In this document: positions 33,571-41,703 of the stretch, in pieces | How positions within the stretch are numbered: the first letter of the stretch is position 1 | Layout: every line of letters begins with the position of its first letter | Assembly: GCF_900143065.1 (NCBI RefSeq) | Contig: NZ_FRCX01000014.1 | Coordinates: 107,561 to 171,560 of the forward strand | DNA: 64,000 bases | Direction: 5' to 3' | Origin: Duganella sacchari | GTDB lineage: Bacteria; Pseudomonadota; Gammaproteobacteria; Burkholderiales; Burkholderiaceae_D | Notes under the pieces: model-generated | What the model saw: only the letters and a program-made list of their open reading frames with translations | The model's database searches: none | Told to the model about the DNA's origin: nothing | Made by a program: the position numbers and the translations under genes

Positions 33571-34659
33571 ATGAAGTCACTGAACCTGCCTTATAGCGTA
33601 CGGATCGACCAGTTGCGCTGGTTTGCCGCCACGCTGGTGTTCCTGTTTCACTTCGAGCTGAAGTGGCGCAACCTCGGCGGTGGCGGTATCGACAGCAAAT
33701 GGGCCGGGCTCATCATTGAAGGCCACACCGGTGTGGCGTTGTTCTTCACCTTGTCCGGTTTCCTGTTCATGCGGATCGCCCAGTTCCAGCGGCAGATCGC
33801 TTACGCGCCGTTCGTGCGCAACCGCGTGCTGCGGATCGCGCCGCTCTATCTGACCATCTTCGTGCTGGCGCTGTCGCTTAACCGCGACAGCTTCCAGCCA
33901 CAAGACCTGTTTTACCTGTTCACGGCCAACCTTGGCGACTCGCCCACCTCGCGCAACCTGATTACCGGCGCGGCCTGGTGCATTCCGCTGGAATTCATGT
34001 TTTACCTGCTGTTCCCGTGGCTGAGCCGTTTTGCCATGGAGCGCGGCATGCGCTATTTGCTGCAACTGCTGGCCATGATGCTGGTCTTCAAGCTCATGGC
34101 CTATCGCGAGAGCGTGCACAGTTCGCTGATGTACTTCAGCACCTTTGTCGGCCGCTTTGACCAGTTTGTGATGGGCATGCTGGCGGCCATGCTGTACCAG
34201 CGTTACCAGCTGTGGCTGCAGCGCTGGGCTGGCTGGTTGCTGTTGCCGGCGCTGTTGCTGGCGGCCGGTGCCAGCGCCTTGCAGGCGCACGTGGCGCCGT
34301 ACAACGTGGCGCCGCACGCGCCGTTCTGGATCAGCTGGTCAATGATGGAAAGCCTGGTGTGGGCGGGTGTGATCCTGAGCTGGGTCAGCTGGCAGGGCCG
34401 TTTGCCCGGATGGCTGGAACGTGGACTGGCGCATGGCGGCAAGATCAGTTTTTCGTTTTACCTGCTGCACATGGGCGTGATCCAGATGCTGGCGCAGAAA
34501 TTCGGCCTGCCGCACTGGACCGGCATTGCCTGGCTGGACGCGGGGCTGGTGCTGGGGACGGTGTACGGTCTGGTGTGGGCGGTGGCCACGCTGAGCTATC
34601 ACACCATCGAAGAACCGTTCCTGCGTTTGCGGGGAAGCTATGGTGCGGTGCGCTTATAA
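33571..34659 (+). CDS. Membrane acyltransferase (AT3/OafA type), second copy
   Basis: 362 residues; the ATG at 33571 has GGGAGA ten bases upstream, whereas the longer in-frame ATG lies within the divergent gene. Motifs: RIDQLRWFAATLVFLFHFEL (catalytic His in helix one), HTGVALFFTLSGFLFMRIAQ, FVRNRVLRIAPLYLTIFVLA, and GGKISFSFYLLHMGVIQMLA near the end. About ten membrane helices. It is only distantly similar to the divergent acyltransferase at 32403-33479, so the pair probably acts on different positions or substrates and is not a recent tandem copy. Confidence 0.9.
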   Translation: MKSLNLPYSVRIDQLRWFAATLVFLFHFELKWRNLGGGGIDSKWAGLIIEGHTGVALFFTLSGFLFMRIAQFQRQIAYAPFVRNRVLRIAPLYLTIFVLALSLNRDSFQPQDLFYLFTANLGDSPTSRNLITGAAWCIPLEFMFYLLFPWLSRFAMERGMRYLLQLLAMMLVFKLMAYRESVHSSLMYFSTFVGRFDQFVMGMLAAMLYQRYQLWLQRWAGWLLLPALLLAAGASALQAHVAPYNVAPHAPFWISWSMMESLVWAGVILSWVSWQGRLPGWLERGLAHGGKISFSFYLLHMGVIQMLAQKFGLPHWTGIAWLDAGLVLGTVYGLVWAVATLSYHTIEEPFLRLRGSYGAVRL

Positions 34660-34689
34660 TTCTGCCTCACGGTTTTCAGGAGGGCAGGC

Positions 34690-34893
34690 ATGGATGATGA
34701 ATTGGAAGTGACGGTCGATGGCATCAGCTACAAGGTGAGTGAGCTGAGCCAGGAAGCGCAGGAGCAGGTGGCCAATCTGCAGTTTGTCGATGCCCAGATG
34801 GCGCAGCTGACTTCGCAACTGGCCGTGTATCAGACCGCGCGTAACGCCTATCAGGCGGCGCTGCAGCAGCTGGTGCCGCGCGCGCGCCAATAA
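34690..34893 (+). CDS. Small DUF6447-like protein
   Basis: 67 residues, ATG preceded by GGAGGG. Sequence plan: a short beta region VTVDGISYKVSELSQEAQEQ, then VANLQFVDAQMAQLTSQLAV and YQTARNAYQAALQQL, a helical coiled-coil tail. This 'xVxIDGxxYxxxxLSxEAxxxxxxLQFVDxxIxxLxxxLAxxxTARxxY' plan fits the small DUF6447 family as I remember it. No function is known. It lies 30 bases after the acyltransferase gene and may be read with it. Confidence 0.7.
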   Translation: MDDELEVTVDGISYKVSELSQEAQEQVANLQFVDAQMAQLTSQLAVYQTARNAYQAALQQLVPRARQ

Positions 34894-34914
34894 GCTGCTG
34901 CTTACTGCTTACGC

Positions 34915-35793
34915 TTACTGCTTGCCGTAGCAGTGCGGGCAGGATTTTTCGTAGACGTATTCCGGCGCCAGCTGCTGGCGTGGCGTGACCACGGCGCGGC
35001 AGTTGAAGCATTGCACGGTCTCGGTCGGTTCCAGTTTCGGATTGAGCGCGGTGCGGTAGTCGAACACGAAGCAGTCGCCCGTGTAGTGCGCGCCGCCGAC
35101 TTCCTCGAAGTACTTGAGGATGCCGCCTTCGAGCTGGTAGACGTTGTCGTAGCCGATGTTCTGCATGTGGATCGCGGCTTTTTCGCAGCGGATGCCGCCG
35201 GTGCAGAAGGTCACCACGGTCTTGCCTTCAAAGTCATCCTTGTGGGCGGCGATCACGTCCGGGAACTCGGTGAATTTCTTGATGCGGTAGTCCACCGTGT
35301 TGTCGAAGGTGCCCACGTCCACTTCAAAGTCGTTGCGGGTATCGACCATGACCACCGGCTTGCCGTGGTCGTCGACGCCGTTGTCGAGCCAGCGCTTGAG
35401 CGTGTGCGCTTCGACGAATGGCGCGCGGCCTTCTTCCGGCTTAATCAGCGGCATCCGCATGGTGATGATTTCTTTTTTGATCTTGACCAGCATGCGCTTG
35501 TGCGACTGTTCGGCCGACAGGCTTTCCTTGACTTCCAGATCGGCAAAGCGGGCGTCGCTGCGCACCCAGCGCAGGAATTCGTCGATGTTTCCGCGTGGAC
35601 CAGACAGGAACATATTGATGCCTTCCGGGGTCAGCAGGATGGTGCCTTTCAGGTCCAGGCGGCTGCAGATGTCCTGGTACTGAGGGCGCATCGCTTCGGT
35701 GTTATCGAAGGTGACGAATTTGTAGGCGGCGATGTTGACGTGCTGAGCAGCGCCAGCATGCGCTTCAGCTTGTAAAGCAGTATTAGCTTGCAT
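34915..35793 (-). CDS. trhO: tRNA uridine(34) hydroxylase, rhodanese-type (TrhO/YceA)
   Basis: 292 residues. An acylphosphatase-like N-terminal domain (FDNTEAMRPQYQDICSRLDL, then KGTILLTPEGINMFLSGPRG) precedes a rhodanese domain (about 130-225) with the catalytic loop VVTFCTGGIRCEKAAIHM (Cys at 197), and a cysteine-rich C-terminal segment (CFNCRAVVTPRQQL, then CPHCYGKQ) that may bind zinc. This is the YceA/TrhO family that makes 5-hydroxyuridine at the tRNA wobble position using oxygen. A TATAAT box lies about 35 bases upstream. It is monocistronic and convergent with the small DUF6447-like gene. Confidence 0.92.
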   Translation of the reverse strand: MQANTALQAEAHAGAAQHVNIAAYKFVTFDNTEAMRPQYQDICSRLDLKGTILLTPEGINMFLSGPRGNIDEFLRWVRSDARFADLEVKESLSAEQSHKRMLVKIKKEIITMRMPLIKPEEGRAPFVEAHTLKRWLDNGVDDHGKPVVMVDTRNDFEVDVGTFDNTVDYRIKKFTEFPDVIAAHKDDFEGKTVVTFCTGGIRCEKAAIHMQNIGYDNVYQLEGGILKYFEEVGGAHYTGDCFVFDYRTALNPKLEPTETVQCFNCRAVVTPRQQLAPEYVYEKSCPHCYGKQ

Positions 35794-35825
35794 GATGGTG
35801 TGGGAACAAAAAAGGGAAAGGCGAC

Positions 35826-35831
35826 ATTATA
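35826..35831 (-). promoter_or_regulatory. Candidate -10 box (TATAAT) for trhO
   Basis: Perfect TATAAT on the minus strand, 33 bases before the trhO ATG. No good -35 was found. The remaining gap to 36113 has visibly lower GC than its surroundings. It holds short open frames without a ribosome site or recognisable domain, and otherwise nothing I can name. Confidence 0.45.
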
Positions 35832-36113
35832 CGCGTGATTACCCGGCAAAGCTGAGATCTGCCCAAAAAATGAGCATCTCTTTGCTGCTTCGCAGGGTAG
35901 CAACGGATGCCGGGCCTCACGATATCAGTTTGGACCGTCACGCGTGATGTTAAATGGATATTGTTGATCGCTCCATGCGTCTCCAGACACGCCAACTGCA
36001 ACACACTTTTCGTCTTGCTCGGAACTTCGGTGTGGCTGGCATGTCGAACAAAAAAAACGCTTGCAGCATTTCGTTGTGCTTTGTTGACGCATATTGCTGC
36101 GGCGCGCACTGTC

Positions 36114-36215
36114 ATGCGGCGATTCGATGGATACTATCTCTCGGGTTGGGCATTGAACGAAGAGCAGTTGCAGTGCGTGCTTGAAACGGGCAGGCTTGGC
36201 GGGGCGAAATCATGA
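36114..36215 (+). CDS. Short ORF coupled to the immunity gene, possible remnant
   Basis: 33 codons from the ATG at 36114 (MRRFDGYYLSGWALNEEQLQ...), ending in TGA that overlaps the next ATG (ATGA). The frame stays open back to 35907 but the upstream residues look like non-coding translation. Four-base overlap with an immunity gene is typical of toxin-immunity pairs, so this could be the surviving 3' end of a lost toxin gene, or a small leader. No domain recognised. Confidence 0.3.
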   Translation: MRRFDGYYLSGWALNEEQLQCVLETGRLGGAKS

Positions 36216-36511
36216 ACACGGTATTTGAACGATACTCCAATTTAATCGAGTCATTCTTAAATCGAGAGCTGTCATCTCAGGCATTTAGCGACAGTTTTAT
36301 CACCCTGTTCAAGAATGAAACGGGACCCATGGAGGAGTCAATCTTTCTGCTGCTGGATGAGCTTTTTGGCGATGCAGACGCTTTTACAAGCGACGCTGTA
36401 TTGCTCGCTGAAGACCCTGCTTTTTATTTGAATGAGCGTGATCTTGAATCTAAGGTGCACAATATTCTGCATCGTATGAAAATCTGGCGCAGTCAGCAGG
36501 TCGCCGCATAA
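36212..36511 (+). CDS. Colicin-type immunity protein-like (orphan)
   Basis: 99 residues, almost entirely helical and acidic: FERYSNLIESFLNRELSSQA, FSDSFITLFKNETGPMEESI, LLLDELFGDADAFTSDAVLL and ending HRMKIWRSQQVAA. The layout and the LFKNET...LDELFxDxDAF pattern match the self-protective colicin-like immunity family (PF09204-type), which blocks tRNase-type toxins such as colicin D. The GC content is visibly lower than in dnaE next door, a sign of transfer. No cognate toxin is visible. It may protect against toxins delivered by neighbours. The family call is by eye. Confidence 0.7.
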   Translation: MNTVFERYSNLIESFLNRELSSQAFSDSFITLFKNETGPMEESIFLLLDELFGDADAFTSDAVLLAEDPAFYLNERDLESKVHNILHRMKIWRSQQVAA

Positions 36512-36649
36512 GGAGCAGCGTTAACGAATTTTATTGTTGTTGTTCGTTTGCCCACGGAGTTAACCCAATGCAGTCAAGCCTCTTTGCATGGTCCTGTGGG
36601 CTCATGCGCGGTAAAATAGGGGGTTATTGAACCTGTATTGAACCCGCCT

Positions 36650-39600
36650 ATGAACATGGTAGCAAACGAACAAGCAATGGCTGGCACCGCCGTGGTGCCG
36701 GCGGGACCGTCCTTCGTCCATTTGCGGGTGCACTCCGAGTATTCCATCGTCGATGGTCTGGTGCGGATCGATGATCTGGTCAAGCAGGCGGCCAAGGATC
36801 AGCAGGGCGCGCTGGCGGTCACCGACCTGGCCAATATGTTCGGCATGGTCAAGTTCTACAAGTCCGCACGCGGCAAGGGCATCAAGCCGGTGGTTGGCGT
36901 CGACTGCTGGATCACCAACGATGAAAACCGCGAGAAGCCGTCGCGCCTGATGCTGTTTGCCAAGAACCGCATGGGTTATCTGCAGCTGTGCGAACTGCTG
37001 TCGCAAGCCTGGCTGACCAACCAGTACAAGGGCCGCGCGGAGATCCGCACCGAATGGCTGCAAGCGCTGACGTCGAAGACCTACGCGCTGCTGCCGGACG
37101 ATTCCCCGGCCAACGGCCTGATCGCCCTGTCCGGCGCCCACTTTGGCGACATCGGCATGGCGATTGAAAACGGCAACCCGGCGCTGGCCGAAGCCAATGC
37201 GCAAAAGTGGGCCGGCATTTTCCCGGGCCATTTCTACATCGAGATCCAGCGCGCCGGCCAGGCCAACCAGGAGATGCAGGTGCGCCACTCGGTGGCGCTG
37301 GCGTCCAAGCTGGGCCTGCCGGTGGTGGCCACCCATCCGGTGCAGTTCCTGTCGCAGGACGAATTCATCGCACATGAAGCGCGGGTCTGTATCGCCGAAG
37401 GCGAGATGCTGGCCAACGCCAAGCGCGTGCGCAAGTTCAACGAGCAGATGCGATTCCTGACGCAGGCTGAGATGGGCCAGCTGTTCCGCGACCTGCCAGC
37501 CGCGCTGCAGAACTCGGTAGAAATCGCCAAGCGCTGCAACCTGACGCTGACCTTGGGTAAGCCGCAACTGCCGAACTTCCCAACCCCGGGCATGACGATC
37601 GACGAGTTCCTGCGCGCGGAAACCCGCAAGGGCCTGGAAGAGCGCCTGGAGCAGCTGTATCCGGACCCGGTCAAGCGCGAGCAGAACCGCGCCCGCTACG
37701 AGGAGCGCCTGGAGTTCGAGAACAACACCATCATCAACATGAAGTTCCCGGGCTACTTCCTGATCGTGGCGGAGTTTATCCAGTGGGGCAAGAACAATGA
37801 TGTGCCAATTGGTCCGGGCCGGGGTTCGGGCGCGGGTTCGCTGGTGGCCTATGCGCTGAAAATCACCGACCTTGATCCGCTCAAATACAACCTGCTGTTC
37901 GAACGTTTCCTGAACCCTGAGCGGGTCTCGATGCCCGACTTCGATATTGACTTCTGCCAGGAGAAGCGCGAGCTGGTGATCCAGCACGTGAAGGATCTGT
38001 ACGGCCGCGATGCGGTGTCGCAGATCGCCACCTTCGGTACCATGGCGGCCAAGGGCGCGATCCGCGACGTCGGCCGCGTGATGGACTTCGGCTACAACTT
38101 CTGCGACGGCGTCTCCAAGCTGATTCCGTTCAAGCCGGGCAAGCCGGTGTCGATTGCCGAGGCGATCGAAGAAGAGCCGATGCTCAAGGAGCGCCAGCAG
38201 AACGAGGAAGAAGTGGCGCAGCTGCTGGACCTGGCGCAGCAGGTGGAAGGCATCACGCGTAACATCGGCATGCACGCCGGTGGTGTGCTGATCGCGCCGG
38301 GCAAGCTGACCGACTTCTGCCCGCTGTACACGCAGGGCGGCGATGGCGGCGTGGTGTCGCAGTACGACAAGGACGACGTTGAAGCCGTCGGCCTGGTGAA
38401 GTTCGACTTTCTGGGGCTGACCACGCTGACCATCCTGGACCGCGCGGTCCGCTACATCAAGGCGCTCGATCCGGAAGAGAAAGACTTCGACCTGGCCAAG
38501 CTGCCGCTGAACGACCGTCCTTCCTACGATCTGCTGACCAAGGCGAAAACGGTCGCCGTGTTCCAGCTGGAGTCGCGCGGCATGCAGGGCATGCTGAAAG
38601 ATGCGCGTCCCGACCGCTTCGAAGACATTATCGCGCTGGTGGCGTTGTATCGTCCGGGGCCGATGGACCTGATCCCGGACTTCTGCAAACGTAAGCACGG
38701 CGAGAAGTTCGACTATCCCGATCCGCGCACCGAATCGATTCTGTCCGAAACCTACGGCATCATGGTGTATCAGGAGCAGGTGATGCAGATGGCGCAGATT
38801 GTCGGCGGCTACTCGCTAGGCGGCGCCGACATGTTGCGCCGCGCGATGGGTAAGAAAAAAGCCGAGGAGATGGCCGAACACCGCGCCATCTTCCGCGCCG
38901 GTGCGGCCAAGGACGGCCTGACCGAAGCCAAGGCCGACGAGATCTTCGACTTGATGGAAAAGTTCGCGGGCTACGGCTTCAACAAGTCGCACGCTGCCGC
39001 CTACGCGCTGCTGTCCTACCACACGGCCTACCTGAAGGCCCACCATCCGGCCGCGTTCATGGCAGCCAATATGTCGCTGGCGATGGAGGATACCGAGAAG
39101 GTCAAGATCCTGGTCGAGGATGCGATCGATATCTGCGGCCTGACCATCCTGCCGCCGGATATCAACAAGTCCGACTTCCGCTTTGTGCCGGACGGCCCGC
39201 CGCCTTCGGTGAGCGGCAAGAAAGTCACACAGATCCGCTACGGCCTGGGCGCGTGCAAGGGCGCCGGCCAGAACGCCATCGAGGCCATCATTGCCGCGCG
39301 CAATGCCGACGGTCCGTTCACCAGCCTGTTCGATTTCTGCAAGCGCGTGGACAAGAAGCAGATCAACCGCCGTACCATCGAGTCGCTGATCCGCGCCGGC
39401 GCCTTTGACAGCTTTGGCGTCGACCGCGCCGTGCTGCTGGCCTCGGTCGGCTTTGCAATGGAGTATGCCGACCAGCAGGCCAAGTCGGCCAACCAGGTCA
39501 GCCTGTTTGGCGGCGACGACAGCGACCTCGAGCCGCCGCCGGACTACGTCAAGGCCGCGCCGTTCACCGACCGCCAGAAGCTGGCCGAAGAGAAGATCGC

Positions 39601-40192
39601 GCTAGGCTTCTACCTGTCCGGCCACATGTTCGATTCGTTCGCCGGCGAGGCGCGCCGTTTTGCGCGCACCAAGCTGGCGGACCTGGAGCCGTCGCGCGAT
39701 CCGCGCATGCTGTGCGGCGTGATCACCGGCATCCGTCCGCAGATGACCCAGCGCGGCAAGCTGCTCATCGTCACGCTCGACGACAAGAGCGCGGTGGTGG
39801 AAGTTACCGTGTATGCCGAGGTGTTTGAAGAACACAAGCACATGTTCAAGGAAGACGAATTCCTGGCCGTGATCGGCAAGGTGTCGGAAGACCGCTTCAA
39901 TGGCGGCCTGCGCATCTCGGCCGAGAAGGTGTTCGACATCATCAGCTCGCGCGTCAAGCACGGCAAGCAGCTGGGCATGGCGCTGCCGACCACGGTCGAT
40001 GCGAAAAAGGTGGCGGAAGTGCTGGCGCCGTACCGCCAGGCCGATGGCTTGCCGATCTCTGCGCGCATCCAGCCGCAAGGCGTCAGCTGCGTGCTGCAGC
40101 TGGGTGAGGCGTGGCGCGTGGCGCCGTCGGACGAGCTGCAACTGGCGCTGCAGCAGGTGCTGGGCGCGCGCGACGTCGCGGTCGAATATTAA
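36650..40192 (+). CDS. dnaE: DNA polymerase III alpha subunit (replicative polymerase)
   Basis: 1180 residues from the ATG at 36650 (a TTG four codons earlier is in frame). Residues about 20-95 start the PHP domain (FVHLRVHSEYSIVDGL). The C-family polymerase core contains GPGRGSGAGSLVAYAL and the catalytic PDFDIDFCQEKRELVI, followed by YGRDAVSQIATFGTMAAKGA, GYGFNKSHAAAYALLSYHTA, the helix-hairpin-helix region and the OB domain (LADLEPSRDPRMLCGVITGI). It is the polymerising subunit of the replisome. Length and motifs are complete, with no sign of interruption. It appears monocistronic; the 138-base gap before it holds a TAAAAT -10-like sequence near 36612. Confidence 0.97.
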   Translation: MNMVANEQAMAGTAVVPAGPSFVHLRVHSEYSIVDGLVRIDDLVKQAAKDQQGALAVTDLANMFGMVKFYKSARGKGIKPVVGVDCWITNDENREKPSRLMLFAKNRMGYLQLCELLSQAWLTNQYKGRAEIRTEWLQALTSKTYALLPDDSPANGLIALSGAHFGDIGMAIENGNPALAEANAQKWAGIFPGHFYIEIQRAGQANQEMQVRHSVALASKLGLPVVATHPVQFLSQDEFIAHEARVCIAEGEMLANAKRVRKFNEQMRFLTQAEMGQLFRDLPAALQNSVEIAKRCNLTLTLGKPQLPNFPTPGMTIDEFLRAETRKGLEERLEQLYPDPVKREQNRARYEERLEFENNTIINMKFPGYFLIVAEFIQWGKNNDVPIGPGRGSGAGSLVAYALKITDLDPLKYNLLFERFLNPERVSMPDFDIDFCQEKRELVIQHVKDLYGRDAVSQIATFGTMAAKGAIRDVGRVMDFGYNFCDGVSKLIPFKPGKPVSIAEAIEEEPMLKERQQNEEEVAQLLDLAQQVEGITRNIGMHAGGVLIAPGKLTDFCPLYTQGGDGGVVSQYDKDDVEAVGLVKFDFLGLTTLTILDRAVRYIKALDPEEKDFDLAKLPLNDRPSYDLLTKAKTVAVFQLESRGMQGMLKDARPDRFEDIIALVALYRPGPMDLIPDFCKRKHGEKFDYPDPRTESILSETYGIMVYQEQVMQMAQIVGGYSLGGADMLRRAMGKKKAEEMAEHRAIFRAGAAKDGLTEAKADEIFDLMEKFAGYGFNKSHAAAYALLSYHTAYLKAHHPAAFMAANMSLAMEDTEKVKILVEDAIDICGLTILPPDINKSDFRFVPDGPPPSVSGKKVTQIRYGLGACKGAGQNAIEAIIAARNADGPFTSLFDFCKRVDKKQINRRTIESLIRAGAFDSFGVDRAVLLASVGFAMEYADQQAKSANQVSLFGGDDSDLEPPPDYVKAAPFTDRQKLAEEKIALGFYLSGHMFDSFAGEARRFARTKLADLEPSRDPRMLCGVITGIRPQMTQRGKLLIVTLDDKSAVVEVTVYAEVFEEHKHMFKEDEFLAVIGKVSEDRFNGGLRISAEKVFDIISSRVKHGKQLGMALPTTVDAKKVAEVLAPYRQADGLPISARIQPQGVSCVLQLGEAWRVAPSDELQLALQQVLGARDVAVEY

Positions 40193-40222
40193 GCGTCACT
40201 CCCGCCTGCGCGGGAATGACGC
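40193..40222. repeat. 30-base palindrome, REP-like / bidirectional terminator
   Basis: GCGTCA-c-TCCCGC and GCGGGA-a-TGACGC pair across a four-base centre between the convergent dnaE and DUF6139-like genes. The core (TCCCGCxxxCGCGGGAA) resembles a palindrome dispersed in many Burkholderiales genomes. No T-run follows, so repeat identity is more likely than a simple terminator. Confidence 0.6.
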
Positions 40223-40456
40223 TTAGAACTGCTGGCTGACGCCGGTAATGGCGTAGCCCTTGGCGCCGATCTGGGCCAGGGGATGCTCGATATGGTAGTG
40301 GGGGAGTTGGTCGTGGTCGTCGTCGACTTCCACATGCTGGGCTTCGGGGTGCCAGTCGGTGTTGGTGGCTTCCTGTGGGATCGGTTTACCCTCAGGAACC
40401 GCCAGATAGCTATGCTTGCCTTGTGCTTCATCTCGGCAATAAATATCCACACGCAT
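40223..40456 (-). CDS. Small DUF6139-like protein
   Basis: 77 residues, ATG with an AGGAGA site six bases upstream. It begins MRVDIYCRDEAQGKHSYLAV and continues PEGKPIPQEATNTDWHPEAQ, with an acidic/His-rich middle (VEVDDDHDQLPHYHIEHPL) and an end GAKGYAITGVSQQF. The 'MRVDIYxRxExxxKxSYLxVPEGKxIPxEAxxxDW' start is conserved in small Burkholderiales proteins that I recall as DUF6139. No function known. Its stop abuts the palindrome. Confidence 0.75.
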   Translation of the reverse strand: MRVDIYCRDEAQGKHSYLAVPEGKPIPQEATNTDWHPEAQHVEVDDDHDQLPHYHIEHPLAQIGAKGYAITGVSQQF

Positions 40457-40498
40457 GGTATTTCTCCTCGGACGAAAAGCCCATGGTACCGGATTTTC

Positions 40499-41473
40499 TT
40501 ACGCTAGTGCGTACTCATCTCCATCGCGCGCGCCAGGCGCCAGCGTCACGTACTGCTGGCCCAGTGGCGTCGGTACCGCTTCGATGCGCGGTGCGTGCAG
40601 GCTGATCGCCATGGCCTGCGCCAGTTCGCACAGGGTTTCATGGCGCTTGCGCGCTTCCGAACGTTTCTTCGACGGGATGGCTGCCAGGTCCGGCGCGCAG
40701 ATGGTTTCGCTGACCAGCTGGTAGTCGCCATCGGCACGTTGCACCGCGCCCAGTTCCTGCCACAGCGTGTCGTAGTCGGCGTGCACCTTGCCCTGGCGCG
40801 TGGCGCTGCGCACGGTACGGTTGTCATTGCCCACCAGGCGCAGCGCGACGCAGCCGTGGTCAGCCGCGAACTGGCTCAGCAGCTTGATCATCATGTTTTT
40901 CGGGCGCATGCCGTGCAGCTCGCGCGTGGCGTCCTTGATGCGCTGCAGGCCGCGTTCGTCCTTGGGCCCCTGCATGCAGCCGATGCCCAGCATCATGCCG
41001 GTTTCCCCCTGCATGAAGGAGAACGCGCAGCTGTAGACTAGGCCGCCGTCCTGCATCAGTTGCAGCACCAGTTCGCCTTCGCGTTCCATCGGTTCGATCG
41101 CGCGCAGGTGCAGCTGGTAGTGCAGGCCGCCTTTGCCTTCGATGTTGGCCAGCGTCACCGGGCCACGCGCCGCCTGCACCGCCAGCGGGCCGAGGCCAAG
41201 GCGGAACAGATGGCGATAATGCGTGCGCAGCAGCTCCAGGCGCTGCACGCAGTTCATGGTATCGGTGAGGTAAGGGCGATAGATTTTGTAGATCAGACGT
41301 GGACGGGCTTTGACCAGATCGACAAACAAGGGATGGGAGTTCAGCAGTTCCAGCCAGCCAAAGGTCGCGCGGCGCTGCAGGGCAGCGCGGGTCGACAGCT
41401 TCAGCGCTTCGCGCCACTGGGTCAAACCGACAAAGCCGGCAACACCTGAGAGGATGGTAATGGACTGCGACAT
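40499..41473 (-). CDS. VirK/YbjX (DUF535) family protein
   Basis: 324 residues from the ATG at 41473, with GAAGAG six bases upstream; the ATG at 41497 has no site. Family landmarks: RLIYKIYRPYLTDTMNCVQR, LELLRTHYRHLFRLG, LVYSCAFSFMQGETGMMLGI, GCMQGPKDERGLQRIKDATR, LHGMRPKNMMIKLLSQFAAD. VirK/YbjX proteins are cytoplasmic and linked in enterobacteria to cell-surface stress and antimicrobial-peptide resistance; the molecular activity is unknown. The central part has a GNAT-like character. Monocistronic. Confidence 0.88.
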   Translation of the reverse strand: MSQSITILSGVAGFVGLTQWREALKLSTRAALQRRATFGWLELLNSHPLFVDLVKARPRLIYKIYRPYLTDTMNCVQRLELLRTHYRHLFRLGLGPLAVQAARGPVTLANIEGKGGLHYQLHLRAIEPMEREGELVLQLMQDGGLVYSCAFSFMQGETGMMLGIGCMQGPKDERGLQRIKDATRELHGMRPKNMMIKLLSQFAADHGCVALRLVGNDNRTVRSATRQGKVHADYDTLWQELGAVQRADGDYQLVSETICAPDLAAIPSKKRSEARKRHETLCELAQAMAISLHAPRIEAVPTPLGQQYVTLAPGARDGDEYALA

Positions 41474-41615
41474 CGTGAACTCTTCTAGAAAAGCCATAGG
41501 CGAGTCGCGAGTGTAAATCCTGTGTAACGTATTGTAAATTGGGGTAAAGAACTACGGTTTTCCCTTAATAATTGCTACTTAGATAGTTGAAGTGTTGTAT
41601 AGAGGAGATGTTGGA

Positions 41616-41675
41616 ATGCTAAGGGTTGCCCGTAGTTGCAAAAAGCAATGCAAGATGAAGATTGGCAACGCATAA
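41616..41675 (+). CDS. Possible 19-codon upstream ORF before the sensor kinase
   Basis: ATG at 41616 preceded by GAGGAG with an eight-base spacer, encoding MLRVARSCKKQCKMKIGNA and a TAA. It ends 28 bases before the kinase ATG, which itself lacks a clear ribosome site. A basic, cysteine-containing leader peptide is conceivable; it may equally be chance. Confidence 0.3.
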   Translation: MLRVARSCKKQCKMKIGNA

Positions 41676-41703
41676 TGATACATTGCGATACACACCCGCC
41701 CGT

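Noticed and set aside
35907..36113. Extension of the short ORF before the immunity gene back to 35907
   Set aside because: Residues are Cys/Thr/Trp-rich without domain or ribosome site and look like untranslated sequence; only the coupled 33-codon part was kept, at low confidence.
36602..38698. 698-codon minus-strand frame inside dnaE
   Set aside because: Antisense shadow of dnaE with typical His/Arg/Leu-rich composition.
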